DNA from: a virus
IMG/VR virus record: IMGVR_UViG_3300027974_001778
Location: 1 to 64,000 of that record
Reading direction: 5' to 3' (one strand)
Length of the DNA: 64,000 nt
The notes beneath the pieces are model-generated. The model was given only the letters and a program-made list of their open reading frames with translations, had not been told where the DNA came from and did no database searches. Positions 8,001-15,239 of the stretch are shown here, in pieces. Numbering within the stretch: position 1 is the stretch's first letter; each line of letters opens with the position of its first letter. The translations under genes were made by a program, and so were the position numbers.

Positions 8001-9824
8001 ATCGTTATCTAAAATCGCGGCCTTTCTAACAGGGTCGTATTTTACGTTCCAAGCTTTAGTATGGACATCATCCATTAATCTAATAAAACCTTCAGCGGAT
8101 GCCATGACAACCGCAATCATATTTCTAACCGTAGGTTTAAACCCAAGTCCAGTATCTTTATCTTCAATCTTTCTTAATAAAGCTTCGGTTATTATTGACT
8201 CATATTCCGATAATTTTTTATTTGCTGTTGTTTCTAAAGAAGATATTGTTGCATCAAATTTACCCTCCCCTTCAAACACAAACCATTTTTCTTTTGTTAA
8301 ACTATAACTCTCTTTTCCATTAACATCCGTCACTTGAATATTATTAACAATTCCAACAAATTTAGCTCGAACTGCGTCTATTGATTCTTGAGTTGGTGTT
8401 ATAATCCCTGTCTGAGCCCTTGTAGTCTCAACCCAATCAATTTGAGAATCACTTGGAGCTTCAATTACAATCATATCCAATTTAATTGGATTTGGGATTG
8501 GAGATGTTCCTTTAACTCCAAGGGTTGTATTACCTGCAAGGGCTTCATTAAATTTTTTAATGTTACTATCTAATAATGATAGTGCATCTGTCTTAGTAGT
8601 TTCATTTGTGGTATTAAAAACGTAAACTTTTGTTTTCTTATCCTCTAAATAAATCGCTTTTGGGTTCAAATAGGTATTAAACCATGAACTATTTGAATTT
8701 CTAATACTTGAAAAGTATTGTGTTAAAATACCTTTATAATTCCTAATATTAGTTAAAGATTCAACATCAGCCTTTGGAAAAGAATTTGTAATGTTTTGTT
8801 CAAACGTATCCAATTTTGCCATTAACTGAATTAATGTAAGTTCGGGTAAGTCTTTAGGTATTAAACCTTTGGCTTTGTATTCACTATAAACTTCAACAAT
8901 TTTTTGATACCCAATTTCAGTAACTAATTCAGTAACAACTGCGTCACTACTATTAGTATTATTGGCTCCAATCGCAGCTTGTACTTTTGATTGGGACTCA
9001 TTTGCTTTATTTGAAGTTTGAGGTGTTACTGGTGTTTGTGAAAAATTAAACCTCTGAGCATACATGTGTGGTGTTGCCAATAAATGTCCCATCGCAACCT
9101 CATTCAATATGTTAAATTTATAACCTTTAAATGTTAAAGTTATTTGATAATTCCCACTAAGCGAATTAAATGCCGCATGAAACTTTTCTAAATTAAGTTG
9201 ATATCTTACCGCCTGGCCATAAAACCCTTTAAGGGTTAAGTAAAATGGTGGATAAGGTAAATTAAAAAAGGCTGAGTATGGTGAATTATTTCCTAATTGA
9301 AATAACGCTTTACCCTGAACATCTTCCAATAGCATTGTTACTGAAGGTATGAATGAACTATTGGTTGTAATATTAATACTAGTAATACCTAACAACCCAT
9401 TATCTATTACATTTGCCTCATTGGCAACACTATTTGTAAAAAATGGTTTTGCTCCTCCGCTAGGTTGTTGTCCTATCTGAGCTGGTTGGTTAGTTCCATC
9501 AAATTTAGTTGCATTTTGACCAGTTAACTCGTCGTAGTATCCTGTACCTAAGTAACTATTTTTAGTTGGTTTAAGAAAATTAAGTTTTGCGACAGAAATT
9601 GTTTGTAACCCACTATCTTCAGGACTAATACCAACCGCTAGTTTTGTTCTTGGTAAAACATCCGCCTCTAAATTAGCATACATAACTAAGTTTTCATGGT
9701 CAACTAATCTTTCTTGAATTTTTCCATTACTAATTGTTTTGTTTGGGTCGACTAAAATAAGGTTATTATAGTCAAACTCAACATATATGTCTCCACTCTT
9801 GTCTGGTGATAGGTTACCTGCCAT
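2043..9824 (-). CDS. Giant baseplate hub-type protein with IPT/TIG domain (2593 aa)
   Basis: Probably the central baseplate hub or a hub-tube connector. Near residues 165-245 it has a tail-protein beta fold (ITLTFKGYKFN with FYGQAVRYQLNLEKFH). Around 1845-1905 comes a segment like the split-barrel end of gp27/gpD hub proteins (PTMYFNLRHVPMFNGPYMI followed by a QPGNFQTTFTGIRQG stretch). Residues about 2200-2285 form an IPT/TIG immunoglobulin-like domain (FAPLQGYTGTIVQVNGRFL), followed by two more beta-sandwich-like segments to the end. T4 gp27 has 391 residues, so most of this chain is extra. It overlaps the LysM-type gene by 11 nt and follows the other baseplate gene, which supports a baseplate role. 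Which domain corresponds to which T4 part is uncertain. Confidence 0.7.
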   Translation of the reverse strand: MAGNLSPDKSGDIYVEFDYNNLILVDPNKTISNGKIQERLVDHENLVMYANLEADVLPRTKLAVGISPEDSGLQTISVAKLNFLKPTKNSYLGTGYYDELTGQNATKFDGTNQPAQIGQQPSGGAKPFFTNSVANEANVIDNGLLGITSINITTNSSFIPSVTMLLEDVQGKALFQLGNNSPYSAFFNLPYPPFYLTLKGFYGQAVRYQLNLEKFHAAFNSLSGNYQITLTFKGYKFNILNEVAMGHLLATPHMYAQRFNFSQTPVTPQTSNKANESQSKVQAAIGANNTNSSDAVVTELVTEIGYQKIVEVYSEYKAKGLIPKDLPELTLIQLMAKLDTFEQNITNSFPKADVESLTNIRNYKGILTQYFSSIRNSNSSWFNTYLNPKAIYLEDKKTKVYVFNTTNETTKTDALSLLDSNIKKFNEALAGNTTLGVKGTSPIPNPIKLDMIVIEAPSDSQIDWVETTRAQTGIITPTQESIDAVRAKFVGIVNNIQVTDVNGKESYSLTKEKWFVFEGEGKFDATISSLETTANKKLSEYESIITEALLRKIEDKDTGLGFKPTVRNMIAVVMASAEGFIRLMDDVHTKAWNVKYDPVRKAAILDNDASAPSSETRGYVKQTQGSLLGNTAAENAQIPVYPWPQFFVETPEDKKGRFQLKYIADPTVIDRTQGGNYAKWPEVQFVEEYMKGLTMKFQNPSSAPPLANQRDTNIININPIEFPSLGIAYENKEEIKFYYEIWERQFLTSHYSGLVRANLGQINDLLKLNIETEVSNITTSLGVSSPYITFKLKNYGLNASNYEQFLSTISNMGTGRAYQDHIRDFFVTPYIKSITNNSFSVLSINDLGKIPQLSTKSEALAKLIANASNEPMVVDTLPFTDPSWCLNNLNQSSTSAGNQVYDTKKTLKIFEPRKIIANFEDVNNYKTNRPVTNFSYLLIQNPTLSAIVSGVYSGAIPGLSAFYTTRTPNNFIATEGYCDYTTPTGFLGPRTTTSMLNTPYFVNAIQNGVANSKINDPYPYVQAAYLFLNSLPLASLREKYKTTTDGNVTTDLDYIASCFKKFGAIHKIPYAWMIKYGSVWHRYKKYKDTGVDILTDVWKNFDYTINYDPITNTTTKPYTFKYEGVDRPVVLQSETTDNVNMQIGFYPKLINDFNLFYNGYNLYEGYTDSEIQESVNNGLKMYNFLTSNINTATQGTKNLRLITWSVMIPNKTPEIGINCNPKDNTKGIQYFVVPSFGTSFNQTAGACLTNDTTSPTTKINLTSNSSVYNGSVRCLWPAPNFGYYDNNQIAFPSPDSYLNFIDTKNPQTPIHFLNTNSYSKIEEVFSVFEKRILDTFEQEFLNFSKSMSNTDVSAQTVTFGQSPVNLNANYRNFQSLFKTLMTVPAQGTEQKEDDYFNKTINSQYDVFQNGIRAFMEYDIIFRYGNPSNYDYRIFNSYLSYNGQQLVTDPITFNPYVKGTLPINGGTLTLTQSKLLNPKAWNALETNVGFSTINGVTYTNNGSYITDFFIDNNIEFNEQNVVLLTPIIKMYATQRLKSPTMTVAQFKNNITQYLGLETDLQNNFLNGVLSGVRVALPNQQQIPSSTVQSVISGEQSKVENYEVFKALNDKWIAGGDFKTKTLFEDIMFLDRASRNIGDTILLDIFDLKYMFGGGKGNGEYSLNQAMSVYTFISGILIKNNFNIMNLPAYVNFYNVQDVDGTTIPKAEGSLDFANSMWGTYLDVDYRKSGPKMVCFYAGKPSQYLDLPKGNFKFRDDAFEMRRASENPLIEDYKGKKDWAVSNKCVGFNVDIGIRNQNIFYSFSVSQDNGTATSESINTQLNMVDQSSGRQTATQNVSLYNLYKQRSYKCSVVCLGNALLQPTMYFNLRHVPMFNGPYMIQDVQHTIQPGNFQTTFTGIRQGIYDLPAIDTFLQSINQNLITKLEELLKINKDSVTVSGTTNAVKAQQISQKADNTLDTTNSCEGNVLKVYNPVNSPGKYVSVKGDLTNKNEKELADTLTRLFPNNVSLQTIIYCMSYLKTFQQTSSSKIGLFNGWNNNLGMISLDVDWGSQTTQLSTTYSCVKSKSNPSTNISHPVTHFDTLDSYVRFMGARIEPNIPRILSGGLAKYYICDWPGSNVSSEYYDANITQFKETTDTLYKALSSAVNVGLSSLDASKDLKSAIKKTELKADIKNAKTPAESASISEQLKMIDKVSSMANSTILCPPPVFTSFAPLQGYTGTIVQVNGRFLSTTKEVKLMNKVVPFKDVTIYNDETLRFVVPQIATGTVAASGKIEIKTDHGTFTGNVLFNYNPALNGVSSLSPGDATNPTAANTTTQLANVESINTNPQTTGPLTLLSTTEDIFNGEITNKLTVNVNPNAGTWTIKSDVNMNISVFDEVITNNTKTKKLNREAKTILSNNVINNVFNITYSEVADIIINKPIEPFKTLPIKDGQIVTIQFVVNAIAADKVKYPKPVEQAFNFNFTRSGNNVTTKKLTYPEKPLSITLVGESDVIQGNGTEYFNIKKLAGGYITYKFNAPEFKDADYGDNIIVDLDGYPVLSASKTQGIDYKYTYVYTVNSKGTFNLKINYLPYGYTSPIGGEVLVQTVLSPPFTL

Positions 9825-10137
9825 AATAATAAAAATAATTTTCTAAAGCCGCTTTATAGTCCTGTAAAGATGGTAGTAATGGGAAAGGAATAGTCAACAC
9901 CGCTCCATCATATATATTGTTTTCAAGTCCTCCAAATTGTGGATTTGCTTGAAGTATTAGCCAACTAAACACAGGTGAGCTATAATATTCTTGTGATACC
10001 TTATCTAATCTACTTTGAGCAACTTTATATATATATGACACATCAGTTGCTTTTTGAGGTATGTAAACATATGGCACAACAGTTTGCTCACCATTAATTA
10101 AAAAATCACTATATCTATTCCAATATTGATATGCCAT
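9814..10137 (-). CDS. LysM-type baseplate wedge protein, gp53-like
   Basis: The 107-residue product has a LysM-like core: DVSYIYKVAQSRLDKVSQEYY, then the helix of FSWLILQANPQFGG, then GAVLTIPFP. Small LysM proteins sit next to the hub in contractile tails; T4 gp53 carries such a domain and links wedge to hub. T4 gp53 is longer (196 aa). The gene overlaps the hub gene by 11 nt and the upstream baseplate gene by one base, so the three are translationally coupled and probably made in proportion. Confidence 0.65.
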   Translation of the reverse strand: MAYQYWNRYSDFLINGEQTVVPYVYIPQKATDVSYIYKVAQSRLDKVSQEYYSSPVFSWLILQANPQFGGLENNIYDGAVLTIPFPLLPSLQDYKAALENYFYYYGR

Positions 10138-13100
10138 TAGTTTAGTTTTGCTTTAGATATGTATGCACCTGTTGAATTTCCGTTAATATCATTCCAAGTG
10201 TTATTATTTGTATTTTGATTTGTTGTTGCTCCCAATCCTTTAATCATATTTTGTTGTGAGGTTTTAACTTGTGCGGCAGCTGTGTTTGCGATAGTATATG
10301 TAAATACTCTTTCTTTTTTATCAAACGGTGTGTATACCAAGAAGTTTTTTAACTTTGTTTTTTCCATATTTTCAATAAACGCCTTAGTTATATTATTCTC
10401 ACTTAAAAATATTGGTTTAGCAGTTTGTTGCCAATAAGCGTCAAACACCGCTTCAATATTATCTTGACCACCTTTAATGATAGATGCATTACCAATAATA
10501 TTACCTATTAAGGCCTTTTTAAATGTTTCATATTTTTTTTCATCAAGAACATCTTCAGACATAATCATATATTCTCTTCTAAATGAAAAATTATCAAATG
10601 ATAAGTTTGTACTAAAAGGTAAAAAAACTTGTTCAACCGTAACCTCTTTAGACACTCCATCATTTGTTTGGAAAACTAACTTGCCTTCATACTCAATTTT
10701 ATCATAAATAAACTTTGTATTTGACCATATTGCTTCATTAAACTCTCCAATGTTTATTTGTACTTTTTTAATATCCTGAATCAATTCTTGTAATGTATTT
10801 GTTACAGTAGAACTAGTTGCCACCTTAGTTGTACCTAAAGTTACATATACTTTAACATTACCTGTTTTACCTTGTAACCCATCAGTACCTGTATTAGGTA
10901 CACCATCAAAGGCTATAAGATTGACCCTACCTAAACTTTGAATGTAGCTTTGTTCTTCGGTTGTAAGTTCTTGTATTATTTTTGATACCGCATTTTGGAA
11001 AGAACTTCTTTTATTTTTAACAAAATTAAAATAGTTGTCTTGAACTGTTTTTGTTAACCTTGGTGAAAATCCTCTTACAGTATTATTTATAAATTGTATA
11101 AATGGTTCATTTCCGTCTGTGATATTTTTTTCAAACGTCCCAAATATTTCATTAAACCTTTTTTCAACATTGGATGGTTTACCAAATAAAACTACAGGTG
11201 CAGGATTTACAGTACTTCCATTAACATTAAGGTTTCCTTGGGTGTATGAACGTTGTAACATCCATTGTTGTCTTACCGCATTATTATATTGATTAACAGT
11301 TTCTTTTGTTTTATTAACTACTGTGGTAAAATATGTTTGAGTATCTGTAACAAATTTTGCCATAAAATCAGAATAACTCAGGGTACCTGTTTCGCCATCA
11401 TTATTAATTACGTTAGTAAGAATAGTTCCTACAGTTCCATTATTATTTTGTCCTGCATTTGGAACCGCTTGATTTAGTGCTGGTGCCGATACCGTATCCT
11501 GTTTCCAAAATTCCTCATCTAACACTTTTAAGAAATCTTCATTAGCTGTAACTGTAGACCTGTCGTCATAAATTTCAGTATTTGCATAATAGTTAAAACT
11601 TAAAGCATTTTGCAATCTATCAACCGATTCTTTTAATCCACTACCTCCAACAAAGTTGAATCCCATAGTTACGTTAGCAATCATTGGTTGTACACCAATG
11701 CCTTCAGGGTTAAGGTCTAATTCCTCATAAGTTAATCCTAATGATGTTGGAATAATTTTGGTATTATAAAAATCACCAATTCTTAATACTAATACTGGTG
11801 GAGCTCCAAATGCAGTGTTAACAGCATTATTATATTCTAACACAGGTGCCCCACTTGGAGTGTTCTTCTTAATTGTTGGTATTGTATTACCTGGTCTCAT
11901 ACACTGTTGTAAGAAAGTAAGTCTTGTATTTAAACCTTCAGGTGTTGTTGAGTGAAACGCTGGTTGGAAGAACTTTAACTTATCTTTCAAGTTATCATAC
12001 ACCATTGGTGTTTCCGTTTTAATTGTTTCAAAATAATCACACTCGGATAATAAATTTCTTAACACTCTTTTAGTGATATTATCTCTTCTGATACGTTGTT
12101 GAGTAACTTCTTCCGTTCTAACAGTAGTTGTTACAACATTTCCAACTAAAACCTGAGTATAGTTTGGTGGCGGTGGTGGTATTGGTTGTGACAAAGTGCT
12201 TTCTGTTTTTGAAATGTACGCCCTTCTACAAGCCATAGAAGGTATTGTATAAATGTCCTTTGAGCCTGATTGTGTGTCTCCTCCTTTGGCTTGAACATCT
12301 TTATCTGTACAATTATATGTGTCTCCCGCGGTTTTTACGTTTTCCAAAGTATGTGGGCTAACATCATTTTTTTGCTTTATTGTAGTTGCCTTTAATACTT
12401 GAGCTACGGGAATTGTAGTCTCCTCCCCCTTAGGATTTCCGTCTTTAATTAGTAATCTTTTGCCAAAAAATTTAATAGTATTTGGGTTTTCTGCAAAAAA
12501 TTTAGTAAGTGACTCGATTCTTCTTTTTGATAATTCTCTATTATAAGATATAGTTGCTGGCGCAGAACAACTAGAATCAATAACAATAGTAACTGTACCA
12601 TCAGGATATTGTTCAAATTGATTTTTTAAATCCTGAGCCATAGCCTTTAAAACATCATAATTTGGTGTTACAGTGTCACTAAAAAAAGTACCTAAATTGG
12701 CAGCACGTTGTCTATATATATTAATATTATTTTGGTTGGTATATCTCTTATACTCAACATCATAGTTTGGTGCAGTATTTGGTTTTGGATAATCGTTCTC
12801 AAAATACGCTCCAATATTTAAGTATTTATCAAAATATTCTTTACCTAAAGGATTAGATTGCGCAACAACTGTTGCACCTTTTGTTGGAGCGTCTTTACCT
12901 GTTTGAATAGTTTCTTTAATAAATTGAAGCTCCTCTTTTGTAGCCTCTTTGGAAGTTATAACATCTTGTAAGTAAGATAACTCTCCAGGAGGGATTGTAT
13001 AATATTTTTTAGCAAGTTCATATAGGTCATACTTTCTACAACCAGCAAAGAACGAATCTAAAATACCATCAATTCTAGCTTTATTAGTTTCATTGTTTAA

Positions 13101-15197
13101 TACTTTGTTAACAATAACATTTAACACAGAAGGATGGTCAACAACAATTTTCCATGTTAAACTTCCAGTTCTTGTTGTGTTTTTATATGTATATATAGGT
13201 TCAGGCCTTCCTAAGAAATCATGTCCATTCCAATTGGGAGTTACAGACTCACTAAAGGTTAATCCGTATGGAGGGAACCACATTACTCGTCCACCATTTG
13301 GACCTCTCTCACATACCGCTAAATCCGATACAGAGTTACCTGGAGCTCCTGTTCTCCAAGCTAAATTTTCCAATGAGAACATATATTTTTTTGCATAACC
13401 CGTATTACCCGCTCCTCCTATTATGTTAGTAGAGCTATGTCCTCCTTCCATTTTGTTTGGAGCAATGTTAAGGTTGTATGTATTGTCTAATACTGAATCG
13501 GAAAATCTTCTACCGTTAACCGTAATACCATCAACTTTTTGAAGGTCATTGTATTGTAAGTAAGGTATATCTTTGGCAAATACTCTACAGTATTCAGTTC
13601 CAACTTCTTGACCAATAGCACCTGTGTATTTATATACTCTTGAACCCTTAGTCATTTCTTTATATCCATCATGGAAAACTTTACTCACTTGGTCAATCGC
13701 ATTACCTACGTGTTGTAGTCTTCTACCTCCTTGAGGTTGGCTATCAATGATTCTTTGTGTTTGGTCTAATATTGAACCTTGTTTAAATGTTCTTTCTGTT
13801 GACTCGGTTGAATTGTATGATGATGGTTTAAAGTCTTGGTCTTCGTTAACAATCAATCCACCGATACCGACTGTTTTACCAGCATTACCTTTATACTTAG
13901 GAGATACCCATGTAAATCCACCTTCAATACCACCACCATTTGAATATGTAGGACCGTTGGCTCCTAATCTAATTTCTTTACTTGGTCCTTCATATAATTG
14001 AGCTAACTCAGATGGTCCATACACAGGAGATTGTTGTTCTTGTCCAAACGCATTTACAGGAACATCACCACCAGGTGAGAACACTCTTGATGGGTCAGAA
14101 GTTAAACTACCAATATAAAAGTTGCTATTATTAGTTAATGTACCCGTTAGAGCTCCACCTAATCTATCAATTAAAGTTCTTTCGTAATGTGGTTTGTATT
14201 TGTTAAAATCAATATTTTTAAATAAACGAGACTTTTGTCCTGCTCCCATGTTGTTATACATGATTTGAGAACCTGTTTGTCCACCACCTAATAACTTATT
14301 AAAGAACTTACCAACAGTACTTTGTTTAAATGCAAGTGATAACTGTTGGATAGTTGTTGGTTGACCTGGATTAACTGTTGGGTCAAAATAAGAACCTGGT
14401 ATTGTTGAAGTTGGTAATATACTTCCTCCTAATCTTAAAGCGAAATTAGCCGCCGCTAAGATTGGATTTGCATTTACCGTAATTGTATAGTTTGGTTCCA
14501 ATAAAGGAACGTTACCTGAAATGATATTAACTAAGTCGGTACCACTATTAACATTTAAAATATTAGCTCGTCCAATAGTATCTTGTCTAATCTGAGCGGC
14601 AATTCTTTGTTCAAAATCATGTCTAAGTGTTTGTGCTCCTAATTTGGCAATAAATGAATCTTGACTTAATGAGCCATTACTTCCACCAGGGTTTTGGGAA
14701 AGTAAGATTGATAAAGGACTATAGTTTGATGGTACAAACGTTGTTGGGTATGGTTGATTGTTGTAGTTGTTTGTTGTTTGAGGTTTGTCTAACGAACCAA
14801 AGAACTCAGCACTATCTAATTGTATTTGTCCACCGTTAGAGAATACGTTAAGTGGTTTCCACTTTTGTGATTCAGGTAATGATTGAGCAACAATGTTGGC
14901 ATCTTGAAATCCATACTCACCGTCATTTGACTTAGTATTCATTAACCCGCCTGGGTCAGGAACTTGTTTGTATCCACCTTCATTACCCCATTGGTTAAGA
15001 GGAAATAATTTGTTTGCAAAAGATGGCTCATCAATTAATTGGTCAGGACTATCTTGAACCGAAGTATCCGATTGAATGTATTCTGTATTAATAGGGAGCG
15101 TAGGTCTGTTAGGGGACTTAGCATAAGGTGTTAAGTTCCTAGTTATAAGTTTCTTTCTAAAACCATCCGAATTTATAAAATCTAAAGGACTTCCCAT
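10137..15197 (-). CDS. Giant baseplate protein with OmpA-like insert (1686 aa)
   Basis: A large structural protein directly downstream of the tape measure. Residues 1-500 are Gly/Asn/Ser-rich. About 640-700 (MWFPPYGLTFSESVTPNWNG, then FLGRPEPIYTY) looks like a tail-tube/hub-associated beta domain, and about 1130-1180 (PPVLVLRIGDFYNTKIIPT followed by IANVTMGFNFVGG) like the related domain of tube-initiator and hub proteins. Between them, at about 850-930, lies an OmpA/MotB-like segment (TVTIVIDSSCSAPA with RELSKRRIESLTKFF), a fold that binds peptidoglycan in bacterial proteins. The gene begins 14 nt after a TATTTATT motif. A baseplate role follows from position and beta-domain pattern; the exact T4 counterpart (gp48/gp54/wedge) cannot be assigned by eye. 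Confidence 0.65.
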   Translation of the reverse strand: MGSPLDFINSDGFRKKLITRNLTPYAKSPNRPTLPINTEYIQSDTSVQDSPDQLIDEPSFANKLFPLNQWGNEGGYKQVPDPGGLMNTKSNDGEYGFQDANIVAQSLPESQKWKPLNVFSNGGQIQLDSAEFFGSLDKPQTTNNYNNQPYPTTFVPSNYSPLSILLSQNPGGSNGSLSQDSFIAKLGAQTLRHDFEQRIAAQIRQDTIGRANILNVNSGTDLVNIISGNVPLLEPNYTITVNANPILAAANFALRLGGSILPTSTIPGSYFDPTVNPGQPTTIQQLSLAFKQSTVGKFFNKLLGGGQTGSQIMYNNMGAGQKSRLFKNIDFNKYKPHYERTLIDRLGGALTGTLTNNSNFYIGSLTSDPSRVFSPGGDVPVNAFGQEQQSPVYGPSELAQLYEGPSKEIRLGANGPTYSNGGGIEGGFTWVSPKYKGNAGKTVGIGGLIVNEDQDFKPSSYNSTESTERTFKQGSILDQTQRIIDSQPQGGRRLQHVGNAIDQVSKVFHDGYKEMTKGSRVYKYTGAIGQEVGTEYCRVFAKDIPYLQYNDLQKVDGITVNGRRFSDSVLDNTYNLNIAPNKMEGGHSSTNIIGGAGNTGYAKKYMFSLENLAWRTGAPGNSVSDLAVCERGPNGGRVMWFPPYGLTFSESVTPNWNGHDFLGRPEPIYTYKNTTRTGSLTWKIVVDHPSVLNVIVNKVLNNETNKARIDGILDSFFAGCRKYDLYELAKKYYTIPPGELSYLQDVITSKEATKEELQFIKETIQTGKDAPTKGATVVAQSNPLGKEYFDKYLNIGAYFENDYPKPNTAPNYDVEYKRYTNQNNINIYRQRAANLGTFFSDTVTPNYDVLKAMAQDLKNQFEQYPDGTVTIVIDSSCSAPATISYNRELSKRRIESLTKFFAENPNTIKFFGKRLLIKDGNPKGEETTIPVAQVLKATTIKQKNDVSPHTLENVKTAGDTYNCTDKDVQAKGGDTQSGSKDIYTIPSMACRRAYISKTESTLSQPIPPPPPNYTQVLVGNVVTTTVRTEEVTQQRIRRDNITKRVLRNLLSECDYFETIKTETPMVYDNLKDKLKFFQPAFHSTTPEGLNTRLTFLQQCMRPGNTIPTIKKNTPSGAPVLEYNNAVNTAFGAPPVLVLRIGDFYNTKIIPTSLGLTYEELDLNPEGIGVQPMIANVTMGFNFVGGSGLKESVDRLQNALSFNYYANTEIYDDRSTVTANEDFLKVLDEEFWKQDTVSAPALNQAVPNAGQNNNGTVGTILTNVINNDGETGTLSYSDFMAKFVTDTQTYFTTVVNKTKETVNQYNNAVRQQWMLQRSYTQGNLNVNGSTVNPAPVVLFGKPSNVEKRFNEIFGTFEKNITDGNEPFIQFINNTVRGFSPRLTKTVQDNYFNFVKNKRSSFQNAVSKIIQELTTEEQSYIQSLGRVNLIAFDGVPNTGTDGLQGKTGNVKVYVTLGTTKVATSSTVTNTLQELIQDIKKVQINIGEFNEAIWSNTKFIYDKIEYEGKLVFQTNDGVSKEVTVEQVFLPFSTNLSFDNFSFRREYMIMSEDVLDEKKYETFKKALIGNIIGNASIIKGGQDNIEAVFDAYWQQTAKPIFLSENNITKAFIENMEKTKLKNFLVYTPFDKKERVFTYTIANTAAAQVKTSQQNMIKGLGATTNQNTNNNTWNDINGNSTGAYISKAKLN

Positions 15198-15211
15198 TAA
15201 TATCTTTAATT

Positions 15212-15219
15212 AATAAATA
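15212..15219 (-). promoter_or_regulatory. TATTTATT late-promoter candidate
   Basis: Minus-strand TATTTATT in the 42-nt gap between tape measure and the 1686-residue baseplate gene, 14 nt before ATG 15197. Confidence 0.55.
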
Positions 15220-15239
15220 GGTTAAGGACTATTTTTTGT

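Noticed and set aside
3241-14839. Plus-strand open frames of 60-100 codons across the baseplate genes
   Set aside because: They lie opposite clearly coding minus-strand genes and have no recognisable domains or start signals.
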